The notes under the pieces were generated by a model that made no database searches, was not told the origin of the DNA, and saw nothing but the letters and a program-made list of their open reading frames with translations. A stretch of DNA of 64,000 nucleotides from Phytophthora quininea (Eukaryota > Oomycota > Peronosporomycetes > Peronosporales > Peronosporaceae), in contig JAAVTG010000607.1 of assembly GCA_011947345.1 (NCBI GenBank), positions 124,001 to 188,000 on the forward strand, written 5' to 3'. This document shows positions 1 to 9,868 of the stretch, one piece after another (the stretch's first letter is position 1; every line of letters begins with the position of its first letter). The position numbers and the translations under genes were made by a program.

Positions 1-1152
1 ACTGTGGGAGGCTTTTTGCTTTGGGGGCGCTTTTTCTAGCTTGTTTTATCACTGGAGCACGCATTCCTGACAGACAACCCGATCGAGCAAGAGCTCGCGC
101 CGCAAGTTTTTCTTGCTCAGCTGTACGAACATCTTTCAATGCACTTTGTGGCTTTTTGCTCCCTGTCGACAGCGACTTTGCGGTGCGCAGCATCTCCAGT
201 AAATCCTGTTGCTGTTTATTAACCAGCGTAGATCGTTGCGATCCACAGTCATCATCACTTTTATTTGTGTGCTCTCCGTCGGCCGACGAGGTGCTGGCCT
301 CTTCATTGTCAGGCTCATCCGGGGATTTTGCGTGATGTGGATTAACGATGAGCTTGCACCAATAGCTGTCCTTGAGCTTTTCAAAATATCCGACGCCGAT
401 TTCTGAGCACAAACAACAACTTCTTTCTTACATGCGATCATTGCTTCGGCTAGAGATGTCGCCATGGCGTCATTTTCCTGGCTGCATCCATGAACTGCCT
501 GCGCACAACAGCTTCTGCCTTCTTATCGGCTTTACGCATCGATTTTCAAGTTGGGTCAAGACAAATTCCTTGTGAGATTGAAGACGTTGTTCCATCCGCT
601 TCAGAAGTTCTTGTCCTTGAGTCGCAACTGCAAACCACATCTCAGCAACGACTTGGGTTAAATGCACGGCGAGAAGTCGGCTCACTTGTTGCGCTGACGA
701 CGCAAGGGCCTGCTCTTTCACTTGGGTGAGGACCTCAGCGATTTGCATGTCACTATTCTGCTGTGCAATAGCTTGTTGCGCAGCATGAGCTTCAGTAACA
801 GCACGAGCTTGAGTTTGGGCAACATCGTTTGCTGCAGCGATCACGGACTGCATCTTGGTATCAACATGCTGCTCTAGAGCTGCAGGGTCAATACGCGATC
901 TCTGAATCATCTCTGCCAGCTCTTCTGTTCGAGCTTGAGCCTCTGCGCGCGCGTGCTGTACGCGAGTTCAGTGTACATTTGAAGTTCATGGGCTTGTTGG
1001 TGCTGACGAGCTTGAAGTTGAACTTGACTATCTGCAAGGTTGTGCGCTTGTGCAGACACGTGTGCAATGGCGAGGCCGAGCCTGTAGTTGTCGACACAGA
1101 TGCGATCTTCCTCCTCGAAGGCTACAATTTCTTCGACGCCTTCCGAGGCCAT
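1..1152 (-). pseudogene. Broken coiled-coil protein gene, runs off the window start
   Basis: Reading right to left, an ATG at 1152 opens a frame beginning MASEGVEEIV, rich in A, Q, E and R. It continues through several frame changes: near 940-960 in a GCGCGCGCG run, near 530, near 470 and near 405. After the last change one frame stays open to the window edge, containing GYFEKLKDSYWCKL and later QQQDLLEMLRTAKS. Each segment reads as protein only in its own frame and consecutive segments join without a gap, so this was one gene of at least 370 codons. The first 250 residues look like a long alpha-helical coiled coil; the rest is acidic then basic and low in complexity. I recognise no family. 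It is either a pseudogene or a gene with several sequence errors; the 3' end lies outside the window. Confidence 0.5.
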
Positions 1153-1269
1153 TGCGATCTTCGCCTTGTGGTCGTGTGCTAATTTGTACTGTGAGGCTCG
1201 CTAAAATGTAGCACTGCGTTTTATTTCAACCTATCATAAATTTAGCCTATCGCGAAGGCGCATTCGGGA

Positions 1270-1400
1270 GACAGACGAAGATCTCCAAAATCTCCCTCCG
1301 CTTAATTACGAGAGACAGAGACGAAAAACCTCGGGAGACTATCTCTCGAGGTTTATTCGTCTCCCCTTTAGGGAGACTTGTCTCCGTCTCCTCCGTCTCC
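1270..1400. repeat. GAGAC-rich fold-back sequence
   Basis: The stretch is built of variants of GGAGAC and its complement GTCTCC. At its core, 1321-1338 is an imperfect inverted repeat of 1342-1360 (about 18 bp arms, one mismatch, one extra base, 3-base centre). It sits just after the last recognisable exon of the adjacent C1q-like pseudogene, where the third exon should be. It could be a small fold-back or MITE-like insertion, or local slippage expansion. No target-site duplication was found. Confidence 0.45.
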
Positions 1401-1493
1401 TCTCCTGCAAGGCGTGCAATACCCGAAAGCACTACGCCGCAAAGAAAAAAATGATGGATCAATTCCACTCAAGAGAGAAATAATGTATCTCAC

Positions 1494-1774
1494 CTCAGTG
1501 TAGTCAGCTGCTGTCGCATTCGGAATGGTGTTGTCCGTATTGACGTACTCTTCGAGGTTCAAGTCGCTTGTGCTCCTGTAACCAACCCGTTTTAGACACA
1601 ACACAATATCAGCCAGTGCTATTCACAACTGCATGACCTACCATTGCTTTTTGGAGTCGCAGTCCTCCAACCAGATACAAAGCTTCCCACTATTTAGTGA
1701 CAATGCGTAGCGGTAGACTGAACGCTGTGGAGCAAAAACGTTGTCCCTTCGAAATTGATGAAACTTTGGTCCAT
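1494..1774 (-). pseudogene. C1q-like coiled-coil family, copy 1 (5' fragment)
   Basis: Only the first two exons remain. Exon 1 from the ATG at 1774 encodes MDQSFINFEGTTF, then shifts frame in a T5 run and continues as APQRSVYRYALS and CIWLEDCDSKKQW. A short intron beginning GTAGGT and ending TTACAG follows, then exon 2 with the conserved YVNTDNTIPNATAADYTE and a GTGAGA donor. The motifs align with copies 2 to 4 in this window (YRY, LCIW, CDSK, EYV, P.A...DY.E), and the first intron has the same phase 2. The coiled-coil and C-terminal exon are absent and a GAGAC-rich fold-back lies in their place. Restoring one T would join the exon 1 frames, but the gene is truncated regardless. Confidence 0.7.
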
Positions 1775-2109
1775 GGCTGAGCTCGACGGCGATTATTTAG
1801 GTTTCCTCGTGTGTCCTGGAGGGCAAGTAAATGCGTTGACTGATCAGTCTTAAAGGTTTGAAGGGTGCTGTCCAGCGTGGGCAGATTTCAAAGAGGACTC
1901 TCAATCGTTGTTCAACCTAACTATAGCGCTTCGTCCTGGGGTCTAACCTCGCTTTGAGGAAACCGACCGCCCAAATCCGAGTTTATCCTCATGAAAATAT
2001 CACAGCTTATCGATGAACTCATTCTTCTTGCATGACTTCGGAAATAGTACTCAAGATTTTCTTCTTTTTTGCAGGCAATAAGCATGTGTTGCTGGATCCA
2101 CGAATGAAG

Positions 2110-3229
2110 CTAGTTGCCAATACGAATGAGGGTCAGATAACTGACCTTCGTCAGATTCTGGTTGCATTGCACCACAAGTCCATCGCGTTCGTCCACTCGA
2201 ATCATGCACGAGAGCGTGCTGGAGATCGGAGAGTTCGACGAGTACACTGACGCCGCCGCTTGAACGCACTCTCCTCCTCTCATCAGGCGGATGTCCCCGC
2301 CAAAGTAGTTGACAACCACCGTAACGAGGTACACGCCGCGTTTCAGACCTTTCACCACTCCGTCTGCGATGTACCGCGAGCCATTTTGCTCTCAGCGGAT
2401 CAGACCTCCATGCACGCGCGTTCCTTGTGCATGAATGACCTCAGTAGCAGCGTCGTGAACGCTACGAACCGTTTTGACCTCACTTTGCAACTGAGCGATA
2501 AGTTTGTCGCGACCATCGAGGTCGACTCGCAGCTTCTTTACCTCTTGGTGCAACTTCGATACTGAACCTTTCTCGTCCGAGATCGCTCCGTTACGAAGAG
2601 TCTTCATCTCTTCCTGGAGGTCCCTCATTTTGGACTCCAACACGTCGATCCTCTCGACTGAAATTGGCTCCAAAGTGAACGAGAACTTGGCCACGCGAGC
2701 CCGTTTCAGCACCTGAGTCTTCACAGCCATTTCCAACTGGAACACGTCGTCTTGGATACGCTTGAAGGAGCTGCAGATGTTGTCCACATTGGCAGAGGCA
2801 TCTTCGAGCAGTTCGTTGAAGCACTAATTGTAAATGTTAGTTTGTTGGTAAATAACAATAAGATAAATAATATTTTGTACCTCGGCGTAGTCAGAGGCAG
2901 AAGCTCCAGGTATGATCGAGTTGGAGAGCGTCACGTAGTCTCCCAGACCCAGTTCATTCGTGCACCTACAAGAACATAGTAAATATAATGTATAAAGTAT
3001 TTGTTTATATACGTATATGTTGCTACCATTGCTCTTTGCTATCGCAGTCTTCGAGCCAAATGCGGAGCTTCCCATTCTTCAAAGTGAGCGAGTAGCGATA
3101 GGTCGGGGCGGGGGACGCAGCGAAGACTGTCGAGCCTTCGAACTCGAGGAAGTCACTCGCAGCAGCCTCTGCCTGAAGGCTCGGAGCGTCTGCGGCAGGC
3201 TCCATCTCGTTCGTTCTCTCCGGGGGCAT
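2110..3229 (-). pseudogene. C1q-like coiled-coil family, copy 2 (premature stop)
   Basis: Three exons: 3229-3027 (MPPERTNEMEP to SKEQW), 2965-2881 (CTNELGLGDYVT to DYAE) and 2823-2110. The introns are 61 and 57 nt with GT/AG ends. Exon 3 encodes a coiled coil (ERIDVLESKMRDLQEEMKT, then heptads to about 2440) and a beta-rich C-terminal domain (GVYLVTVVVNYFGG, IRVDERDGLVVQC, ending LTLIRIGN). The last domain has the look of a C1q/TNF-like jelly roll; this is my inference from spacing and pattern. One in-frame TGA at 2392-2394 follows GLIR exactly where copy 4 has IIRW and copy 3 has VIW, so a Trp codon TGG has probably become TGA. The gene is divergent to copy 3, separated by about 170 bases. 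A TTTTATA stretch lies just upstream of the ATG. Confidence 0.75.
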
Positions 3230-3367
3230 CTTGGATTGTATAAAAGGATCTTGAGCGGACGTAAAAACATTATGTTGCGTAGCAACTTACAACTTCAACT
3301 GGAGCAAGTTGACGAGCAAAATCCTGAGGAAAACTCGTGGATACAGATTGATACTTGTCGCTAGTGT

Positions 3368-3383
3368 TCATTTCAGAATTCGC
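3368..3383 (+). promoter_or_regulatory. Oomycete Inr + FPR core promoter before copy 3
   Basis: TCATTTCAGAATTCGC matches the oomycete initiator (YCATTYY) followed by a flanking-promoter-region-like AATT core. It lies 20-35 bases before the ATG at 3403, the usual position for oomycete transcription starts. Confidence 0.5.
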
Positions 3384-3402
3384 AGAGAACCAAGCACTTA
3401 CC

Positions 3403-4534
3403 ATGCCGAACGAGTCGGACGCCACCCAAGCCCAGGCGCTTGCAACTGCGCTGTCACTATCGGCCACCGAGTTCGTGTCTCTCTCGTCGAAGCCTCCTGT
3501 GGCATCGGAGCTGCTTGGATTTGATGGAAGAACGTGTTTCACGTCGTCGCCATCGACAACCTACCGCTACACGCTGTCTCTCAAGAACGAAAAGCTGTGC
3601 ATTTGGTTCGAGGAGTGCGACAGCAAACAGCAGTGGTGAGTTCGTCGCATTTGTGTTCACTCGATACTGCAGCTTGACTTTGATTGAGCGATTCGTTGCA
3701 GGTGTGCGAATGATCTGAGCCTTGAGGAATACGTCGACTTGAAAAATAACATCTCGGATGCCTCAGCTCCCGACTACGTCGAGGTAAGCGGCGAAGATTT
3801 TTAATCTAGCTTGTCTGAGCGATATTGCCGACACATTTATTCACTATTTGTAGTATTTCCACAAGCTGCTGGGCAAAGATGCGAGCGACGGCAGTGAAAT
3901 CCCACGAACTTTCGGGAGAACCAAGGACGACACCTTCCGTCTCGAGATCACGATGGAGTTCCAAGTGCTGGCCCGGACCCACGTTGCCATGTATTCGTTC
4001 GTTATGGAACCGGTTGCAGTGGAGCGCATCGACGTGCTGGAGTCGAGAATGCGAGATCTGCAAGAAACACTGCAGGCTCTTCGTTTGAATGGCAACGGGG
4101 TCAAACTGTGCACGATGTGCAACGGAAGGCAAACTGGGAGCGGAGTTGGTGGACCGTGAGCAGTTGGTGTCGGACTTGCGCGACGAAAGTACGTCTCTGT
4201 GGAAAGAATCGGGAGCACGGTTATCTGGGATCAAGTTGGCTCTGGGGACAACGTGAACGGCGTGGATGGAGTGATCAGCTGTTTGACGCCTGGGGTGTAC
4301 CAAGTGACAGCGATGTTGAATTGCCCCGAGTCTACTAGCAGTAACAGCATTTGGCTGTCGAAAGGTGTCAAGCGGATCCAAATGGCTCGAGGACGCAGCA
4401 ACCTCATCACAACACTGGTGTGCGTCACACGTGTGGATGAAGGCGACGAATTGTCCGTTGAATGCAACTTCAATCTGTCGGAAACCAGTAACGTAACGTC
4501 AATCAATTTTACCCGGTTATACGTCGCTAAATGA
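3403..4534 (+). pseudogene. C1q-like coiled-coil family, copy 3 (frame disturbed)
   Basis: ATG at 3403 (MPNESDATQAQ). Exon 1 ends in SKQQW at a phase 2 GTGAGT donor near 3640; exon 2 (CANDLSLEEYVDL to DYVE) runs about 3701-3783; exon 3 starts near 3854. Exon 3 begins YFHKLLGKD and contains the family signature VERIDVLESRMRDLQE. From about 4100 to 4195 the sequence that reads as coiled coil (KLGAELVDREQLVSDLRDE) is in another frame, and the original frame meets a TGA at 4157-4159. The original frame resumes with GSTVIWDQVG, then GVYQVTAMLN and TRVDEGDELSVEC, and ends with TAA at 4532. Two compensating indels therefore separate this copy from an intact gene. It is the most complete of the four copies. 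Function unknown; C1q/TNF-like C-terminus inferred. Confidence 0.7.
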
Positions 4535-4583
4535 TCGCATCAATCGTTCGTACCTCATTCGTCAAGCAACCGTACCCCAAGTC

Positions 4584-7500
4584 ATGGCGAGCCCCGCCGA
4601 GTCGCCGAACGTGGAAATGGTCTCTCCTGATCACCTCAGCGCTCCACGATGTGCCTCATCGTCATCTACGGCAACTTCTTCTCTACTGTCTTCCGTCGCG
4701 TCAGGCCAGCTGCCGTCTCTGCCTTCAAATATTGAGAGCAAACCAGACGAAGACCTCCAAGACTTATTGACCCCATTTCTGCCGGTATTAACTCGCCTCC
4801 AGCACTCCAGACGTGCTAATCATGAGAACCAACGCCTTCCCAAGGCTACGGAGATCGATCGTGTGCTTCTACGCTGCTCTGACACCTCCAAATGGCGCGA
4901 GTACGGCCGCGTCTTCGCGGAGGTTACACTCCATGAGCTCAAGAATTACACTGCCTCCTCACAAGTTACACCCGCTTTTCGCCGCTTTGAGAGCGGTTCT
5001 GCAGCAGAACGAGCACGTTTGGTGCTTTGTGAGTGGCTATTACAGTCTTCTGGATCTCTGGAAGGCAGCGAGCTATTCGCTGATGAGCTATACGTCGATG
5101 AAGTGGCAGTTATCCTGGTCCATACTCTGGCGTGTAACCAGCTGCAAATGGAGGGTAACCACATGGTTAATCCTCTGGGCATCGAAGCTGTGACGAGGAA
5201 ATGTCTTTCCGTCCCTTTGGGGCCTATTTTACTATCCAGAGTGGCTGTGAACGATCCGTCAAGTGTCGAAAGAGCGATGAACGCAACCGTTCAAGTGATT
5301 GTGGAGACGTCGGCCATTTCTTCCGAGCAGAAGAAACCTATTGCTCAACAGGAACAGGAAGCTTTAGCCAGGCTTTCAAGTGTCCAAGAAAGTGCCAAAC
5401 AGGCGTGCATCAAGTTGGCAGAGTTGTCGCCGCTGTATGCTACAAGATTGACACAGAAATTGAGTGAACAGACCACATCCCTGCACTGCGCAGCGACGGT
5501 GTTTGCTGTGTTGACGAAGTGCATCAGTGATGAAGATGTGAGTGTGTTTCTGTATCAGTGGCTTAAGCGAGACGGCGCTCCAGGTTCGGCGTTGCGTGCG
5601 TACGTCCAACTGGCGACCAGAGAAGTTGCAGTGCCGGCAAGTAGCTTTCAGCAGAATGCCAGCGAGAATTTGTTGAAGATCCAGGGCATTCTGCTAAACT
5701 CTCTAGATAAAAACAACTCGAAGGTGTCTCCGTACCAGCTGACGGCAGCTCTAGGAGTCTGTGTGGGTTTACAAGTCCTCGGCAGCTTCCCACTGACAGA
5801 AGACAACCGTATACGATTACTGCAAAGTTTGGATGCACTCGCTACGTCGTCGTCGTCGCGTGCTGTAAGTTTGGCGTTTATTGTGGTGGTGCTTGTGTGG
5901 TATCCATTGATTCCAGCGTTGAGCAAGCCTCTAGGACAGCGCGACGATCATACGAAAGCTGCCGTGGCTCTCTCGCAGCAAGTGCTAGTGTCTTTATTCC
6001 ACGCTCGAAATGCTGGAGCTGGTCCTTTGTTTGTTGTGTCAGCTGTGCTCTTCTACACGAAGGCTCCAGCGTTGGTACCTTTCCTGGCGTCTGTTATTGG
6101 ATTAGACGGAGATACATGCAACGCAGCATCGACTGCAGCTGCCGGGTGCGGTATCAACGTGCAGCAAGCGCTTCGTGCCGAGTATCTTCATGTGTTTGGA
6201 GATGTCGTATTGAAACCTGTGTTAACAGAGAATCTGCTTGCTCGTGAGGTGCTTTCTTTCCCTCCTGCAGCGCGAGTATCAGCTTTGGATGCTGTTTCAT
6301 CGGGTCACGGACAACACGAGTTCACTCTACGTGGATTGCATGGTCTTCTGTGCGAAAAATCTTTCTTACGGCATCACCATGCCCACCGACTGGAAACCTG
6401 GTTGGCTGCGCAGATTGGAGAGCAGGCGGCTTTACCCGTCCATCCTTTGCTTGTAAGTTTACTGTTAGAATGGATCGAGAACTACGTGATGGCGTTTGAA
6501 TATCCTGTCGCTCAGGCCCCGCGTCGGCTGCAGCTTTCCATCGTGCCGCTTCGCAGTGCTACGTTAGCGAAATGGCTCGGTGCGGATTGTCTGGCGCATG
6601 GTTACTCTCCTGACGCTGGACGTGAGCATGAATTGGTGTGGGCACGAGGTGTTCTTGGACTTACGTATGCCTTACAGTTCAACCAAAGGCTGCGTCATGC
6701 GACGATGGTAGCTGGCAGTAAGCTCAGCAGTTTAGTGAACACATCATCGGTCGTTTCTGGTGCTTCTGTTTCTGCAGCGTTGGGCCCTGGTGCTGACATT
6801 TGTCTGCACTATGATCTGGATGTTTTTCCGATGCGCAACATCGTTACAGAAGCTCTTGCACACGGCGACCAAGGCGGTGCGTTTGAGTACGTGGCTCCAA
6901 CACTTATGAAACTCGTAACGGAGGAGTATCCTCAGCTGCTCGATGCTGCCTCGATGTCTCTTACTTCTGGCTCTGCGTTGAGACTGCTGCCTCTTGCATC
7001 GAGTCCACAAGACGATGCAGAACGAGACACTGCGAGTAGTTGGTTCCGTCGCCATAGAAAAGTTGGAGATCCTCTTGAGATTGACGCTATACCTGCTCCA
7101 ACTTCCTGGACACCGGCCCAACTACGTCTGCTGGAACTACAGTCAGCTCCCATTGAAGTCGTGACGCGTGAGCTGCCTGCACTAGTGGATGGATTCGTTC
7201 CATTTGCAGTGTTAAGTTCGAACCGTTCGTCGGCATCAAGACGTAACATCGCGGCGTTTTGTTCCCAGCTTGTTCGTCTTTACGAAACTCGTCTACGTCG
7301 GGAACAGGGAGCAGGTACGGCATTATTGATGAGGTTTGTGCATACCCTATGTTTCCCAGACGCGCTTTGGCAGCAGCAGCAAGCGCAGACACGTCAAGGA
7401 CCACTGCAACTTCTTACGTATTTACAGTTATTGGAGGAACCTTTCCGCCTTGTGGAGGATGTTCACGATGGGGTATTTAGCCAGCCTGCACTGCTACACC

Positions 7501-8377
7501 TACTTCTTGGATTTGTACGTGATGTTCGTGCTGCGGCCCATGTCCACGTCTTAAAGTGCGACCCTAGCTTAGTACCTGTGGAAGGACTGTCAGGAGTTGT
7601 AGGCTCTATGACTGCCAGTGTTCAGAAGCACCAACTGTTACAGGACTGCTTACTTGTTCATGCTCTTCTAAAGCGACTCTTATCGTTGGAAGCAAGCGAC
7701 GAAGAGGTGAGGGAGGAAAACCGCACGTTAATTTGTGCAATGCTGAACGAACTTCTGAATGAAGACACGTCGTCTCCTCCAGCTCTACTGCTCGCAATCC
7801 ATACCCAAGGCTACGATGCTGCATTGGTACCGACGCTTGTTTCGCGCATTCCTGCCATGAGACTTCTTTGGGATTACTGGATGGCATCACCGTCAGCGTC
7901 GTCGGCCTCCCGCTCTACGTCGGCCCCAGGCACGAAGCCACTGATGGAGTTTGTCGGTGAGGGTGCGGAGAAAGACTTGCCAAAGTGGCGTTTTCGTTTG
8001 CGCGTAGTATTGGCACTGTGTGCAGAGCATTTAACCGGTAGTCGTCAAAGCTCGGCGATGCAGCAGGCGCTTCGTGTTGTGTGGAACAAGCTGCGTAACG
8101 GCGTCGGCAGCTCTGGCGAAAACAGCGCCGGCTACATGAACCTTTGGGCGAGGTCTTGCCATGGATTGTTGATGCATGCGCTCAGAATGCAGACCTCAGT
8201 GCGGAGCTTGTTCATTTCTTACTGAAGCTGCAGAAACTCCAAAGTGGGTCGTCTAGTAAGGCTAGAGAGGGCACGCGGCGAGCAGCAGCAGAGGCTACTG
8301 GGAAGCCTCAGGAGCAACGCCAGCTACTTGAGCAGTTGCTGCGTAATACGTACGCGTCACTACTTCAACAGGTTTAA
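4584..8377 (+). CDS. INTS2: Integrator complex subunit 2 (INTS2), one frameshift near the 3' end
   Basis: Long helical-repeat protein; the frame is open from ATG 4584 to 8225 (1213 aa). Regions align by eye with animal INTS2: the segment LLEWIENYV after VHPLL, a VTEEYPQLL stretch like the family's LATNYPHL, and near the C-terminus TQGYDAALVPTLVSRIPAM like HFQGYPCELLPLTVAGIPSM. Length (about 1264 aa once the frame change is spanned) fits the roughly 1200 aa of animal INTS2. INTS2 is a scaffold of the nuclear Integrator complex, which cleaves snRNA and paused RNA polymerase II transcripts. At 8143-8145 a TTT run, expected as TTTT, shifts the frame; the other frame gives GEVLPWIVDACAQNADLSAE and runs to TAA at 8375-8377. 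No intron fits. I treat this as a real gene with one base missing in the sequence. Confidence 0.8.
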
Positions 8378-8505
8378 CGTTTGATCAAACTCAATAAGGG
8401 ACGTTGGGCGACGTTTCTGGAAAACATCATTCTCCAACTTTCTTTTACTGCACAGAACTCGTGGTTGAAGCAGAAGTGTCTGGACAATCACAGCTCTTTC
8501 AGCAA

Positions 8506-9714
8506 ATGCAGGAAGCTGTGGTCGACGAGATCGTCAAGTATGAAGGCAACACGACGTTTGCACCATTCTCAGCGCCGACGCATCGATATACGATTTCCTG
8601 GAGGGTGACAAGCTGTGCATCTGGATCAAAGAGCGACAGAGCAAAAAGCAGTGGTATGTGCTGTTGCTAATGGTCTGTACAAGCTTCTAACTTTTGCGTG
8701 TAGGTCAACTGGCGACTTGGCTATCAAAGACTACATTGACTCAGGAAATGCGATCCCAAATGCTGGCCCTGCGGAATATCAAAAGGTATGTTTATTATGG
8801 ATGAACTGCTGAATGGTTCGTGAGGCGTTTTTGGTATTTCCTGTGGTGCTTCCGCGTGCTGCTGGATATACCTGTGGGAAAACCTAATAACAACCTAAAA
8901 TCCTTCTAGAGAATCAATGACTCGATGTCTCGGTTGGAGATGTCGATGAAGTTAAAATATTTGACGACCTTATGCATGACGACGTACTCGTTCCATCTGA
9001 ATGCAGTTACTGTAGAGAGGATTGACGTTATGGAGTTACGGATTCGATTTTTGCAAGAAGAGGTGGCTGAACTGCGTGGCAAGGGGGCCAATGAAGCTGC
9101 AATTGGTAGCCATCAAAGCGAGTTCTCCGAGTTGCGGGGTGAGATAGGTATCCTCCGCCAGAACCTGGAACTGCGTGACGAAGCCATTTCGAAGATGCAA
9201 AAGAAACTCGATGATTTGTATCGATCGGCTGATGACCAAGCAGGTAATGGACCCTGGAGCTGGAGCGGGAACTAAAGATGCTTCAGATCGATGTCAAGGA
9301 GCATGGATCAGAGCTAGCAAAGCTAAAAAAATGAAAAGCTCGAGCCCAAGTTGTAGTGATATAAGCAAGCTTATCCAAACGAAAGCGACAAGGAAGTGTG
9401 GAAGCATAATTCGCTGGGGAAAACTGAGTTGTGGCGCCACTATCAATGGGGACGACGGTATTGTCAAGAGCCTCGCCACTGGAACATACTTGGTGACAGT
9501 GATTGTGAACTCGTACGAAGGTACTGTCGAGTGACTGAAAGGTGGTGCAGTCATTCAAGCAGCAGTCTGCCAAACCTACGCCGCGAAAGTGAACACGGTG
9601 CCGATCACGTTTGCGTGTGTTGCACGCGTAGAGGATGACGAGTGTCTGGGCGTGCAATGCACTCAGAAGCTTGTGGAGACCAGCTATTTGACGTTGTTTC
9701 GCCTCGGACTGTAG
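8506..9714 (+). pseudogene. C1q-like coiled-coil family, copy 4 (several lesions)
   Basis: Exon 1 (possible ATG at 8506, though the open frame extends upstream to 8404) holds EIVKYEGNTTFAPF and HRYTIS. It then needs one extra C near 8597 to continue as LEGDKLCIWIKERQSKKQW. Intron 1 is 8654-8703, ending GTGTAG; exon 2 encodes STGDLAIKDYIDSGNAIPNA; a second intron ends near 8909. Exon 3 carries the coiled coil with VERIDVMELRIRFLQEE, a frame change near 9240, then IIRWGKLSCGATINGDDG and GTYLVTVIVNSYEG. An in-frame TGA at 9532-9534 interrupts it before LKGGAVIQAAV, and the true end is TAG at 9712. At least two indels and one nonsense codon mark it as a pseudogene. It lies in the same orientation as INTS2 and copy 3. 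Confidence 0.7.
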
Positions 9715-9868
9715 TCGCTTATCAATTCAACGCCGAGGTCCAAGGTTGTTTCTTCACCACGGATAATATCTTTTCTGCATATTTGGCTATCAATGAGTTT
9801 GATGCACCTAAAGCGAGTATTCTTGCGGCTTTATCAAAGAGACAGCTTGTGCCCAATACGGATGAGTT

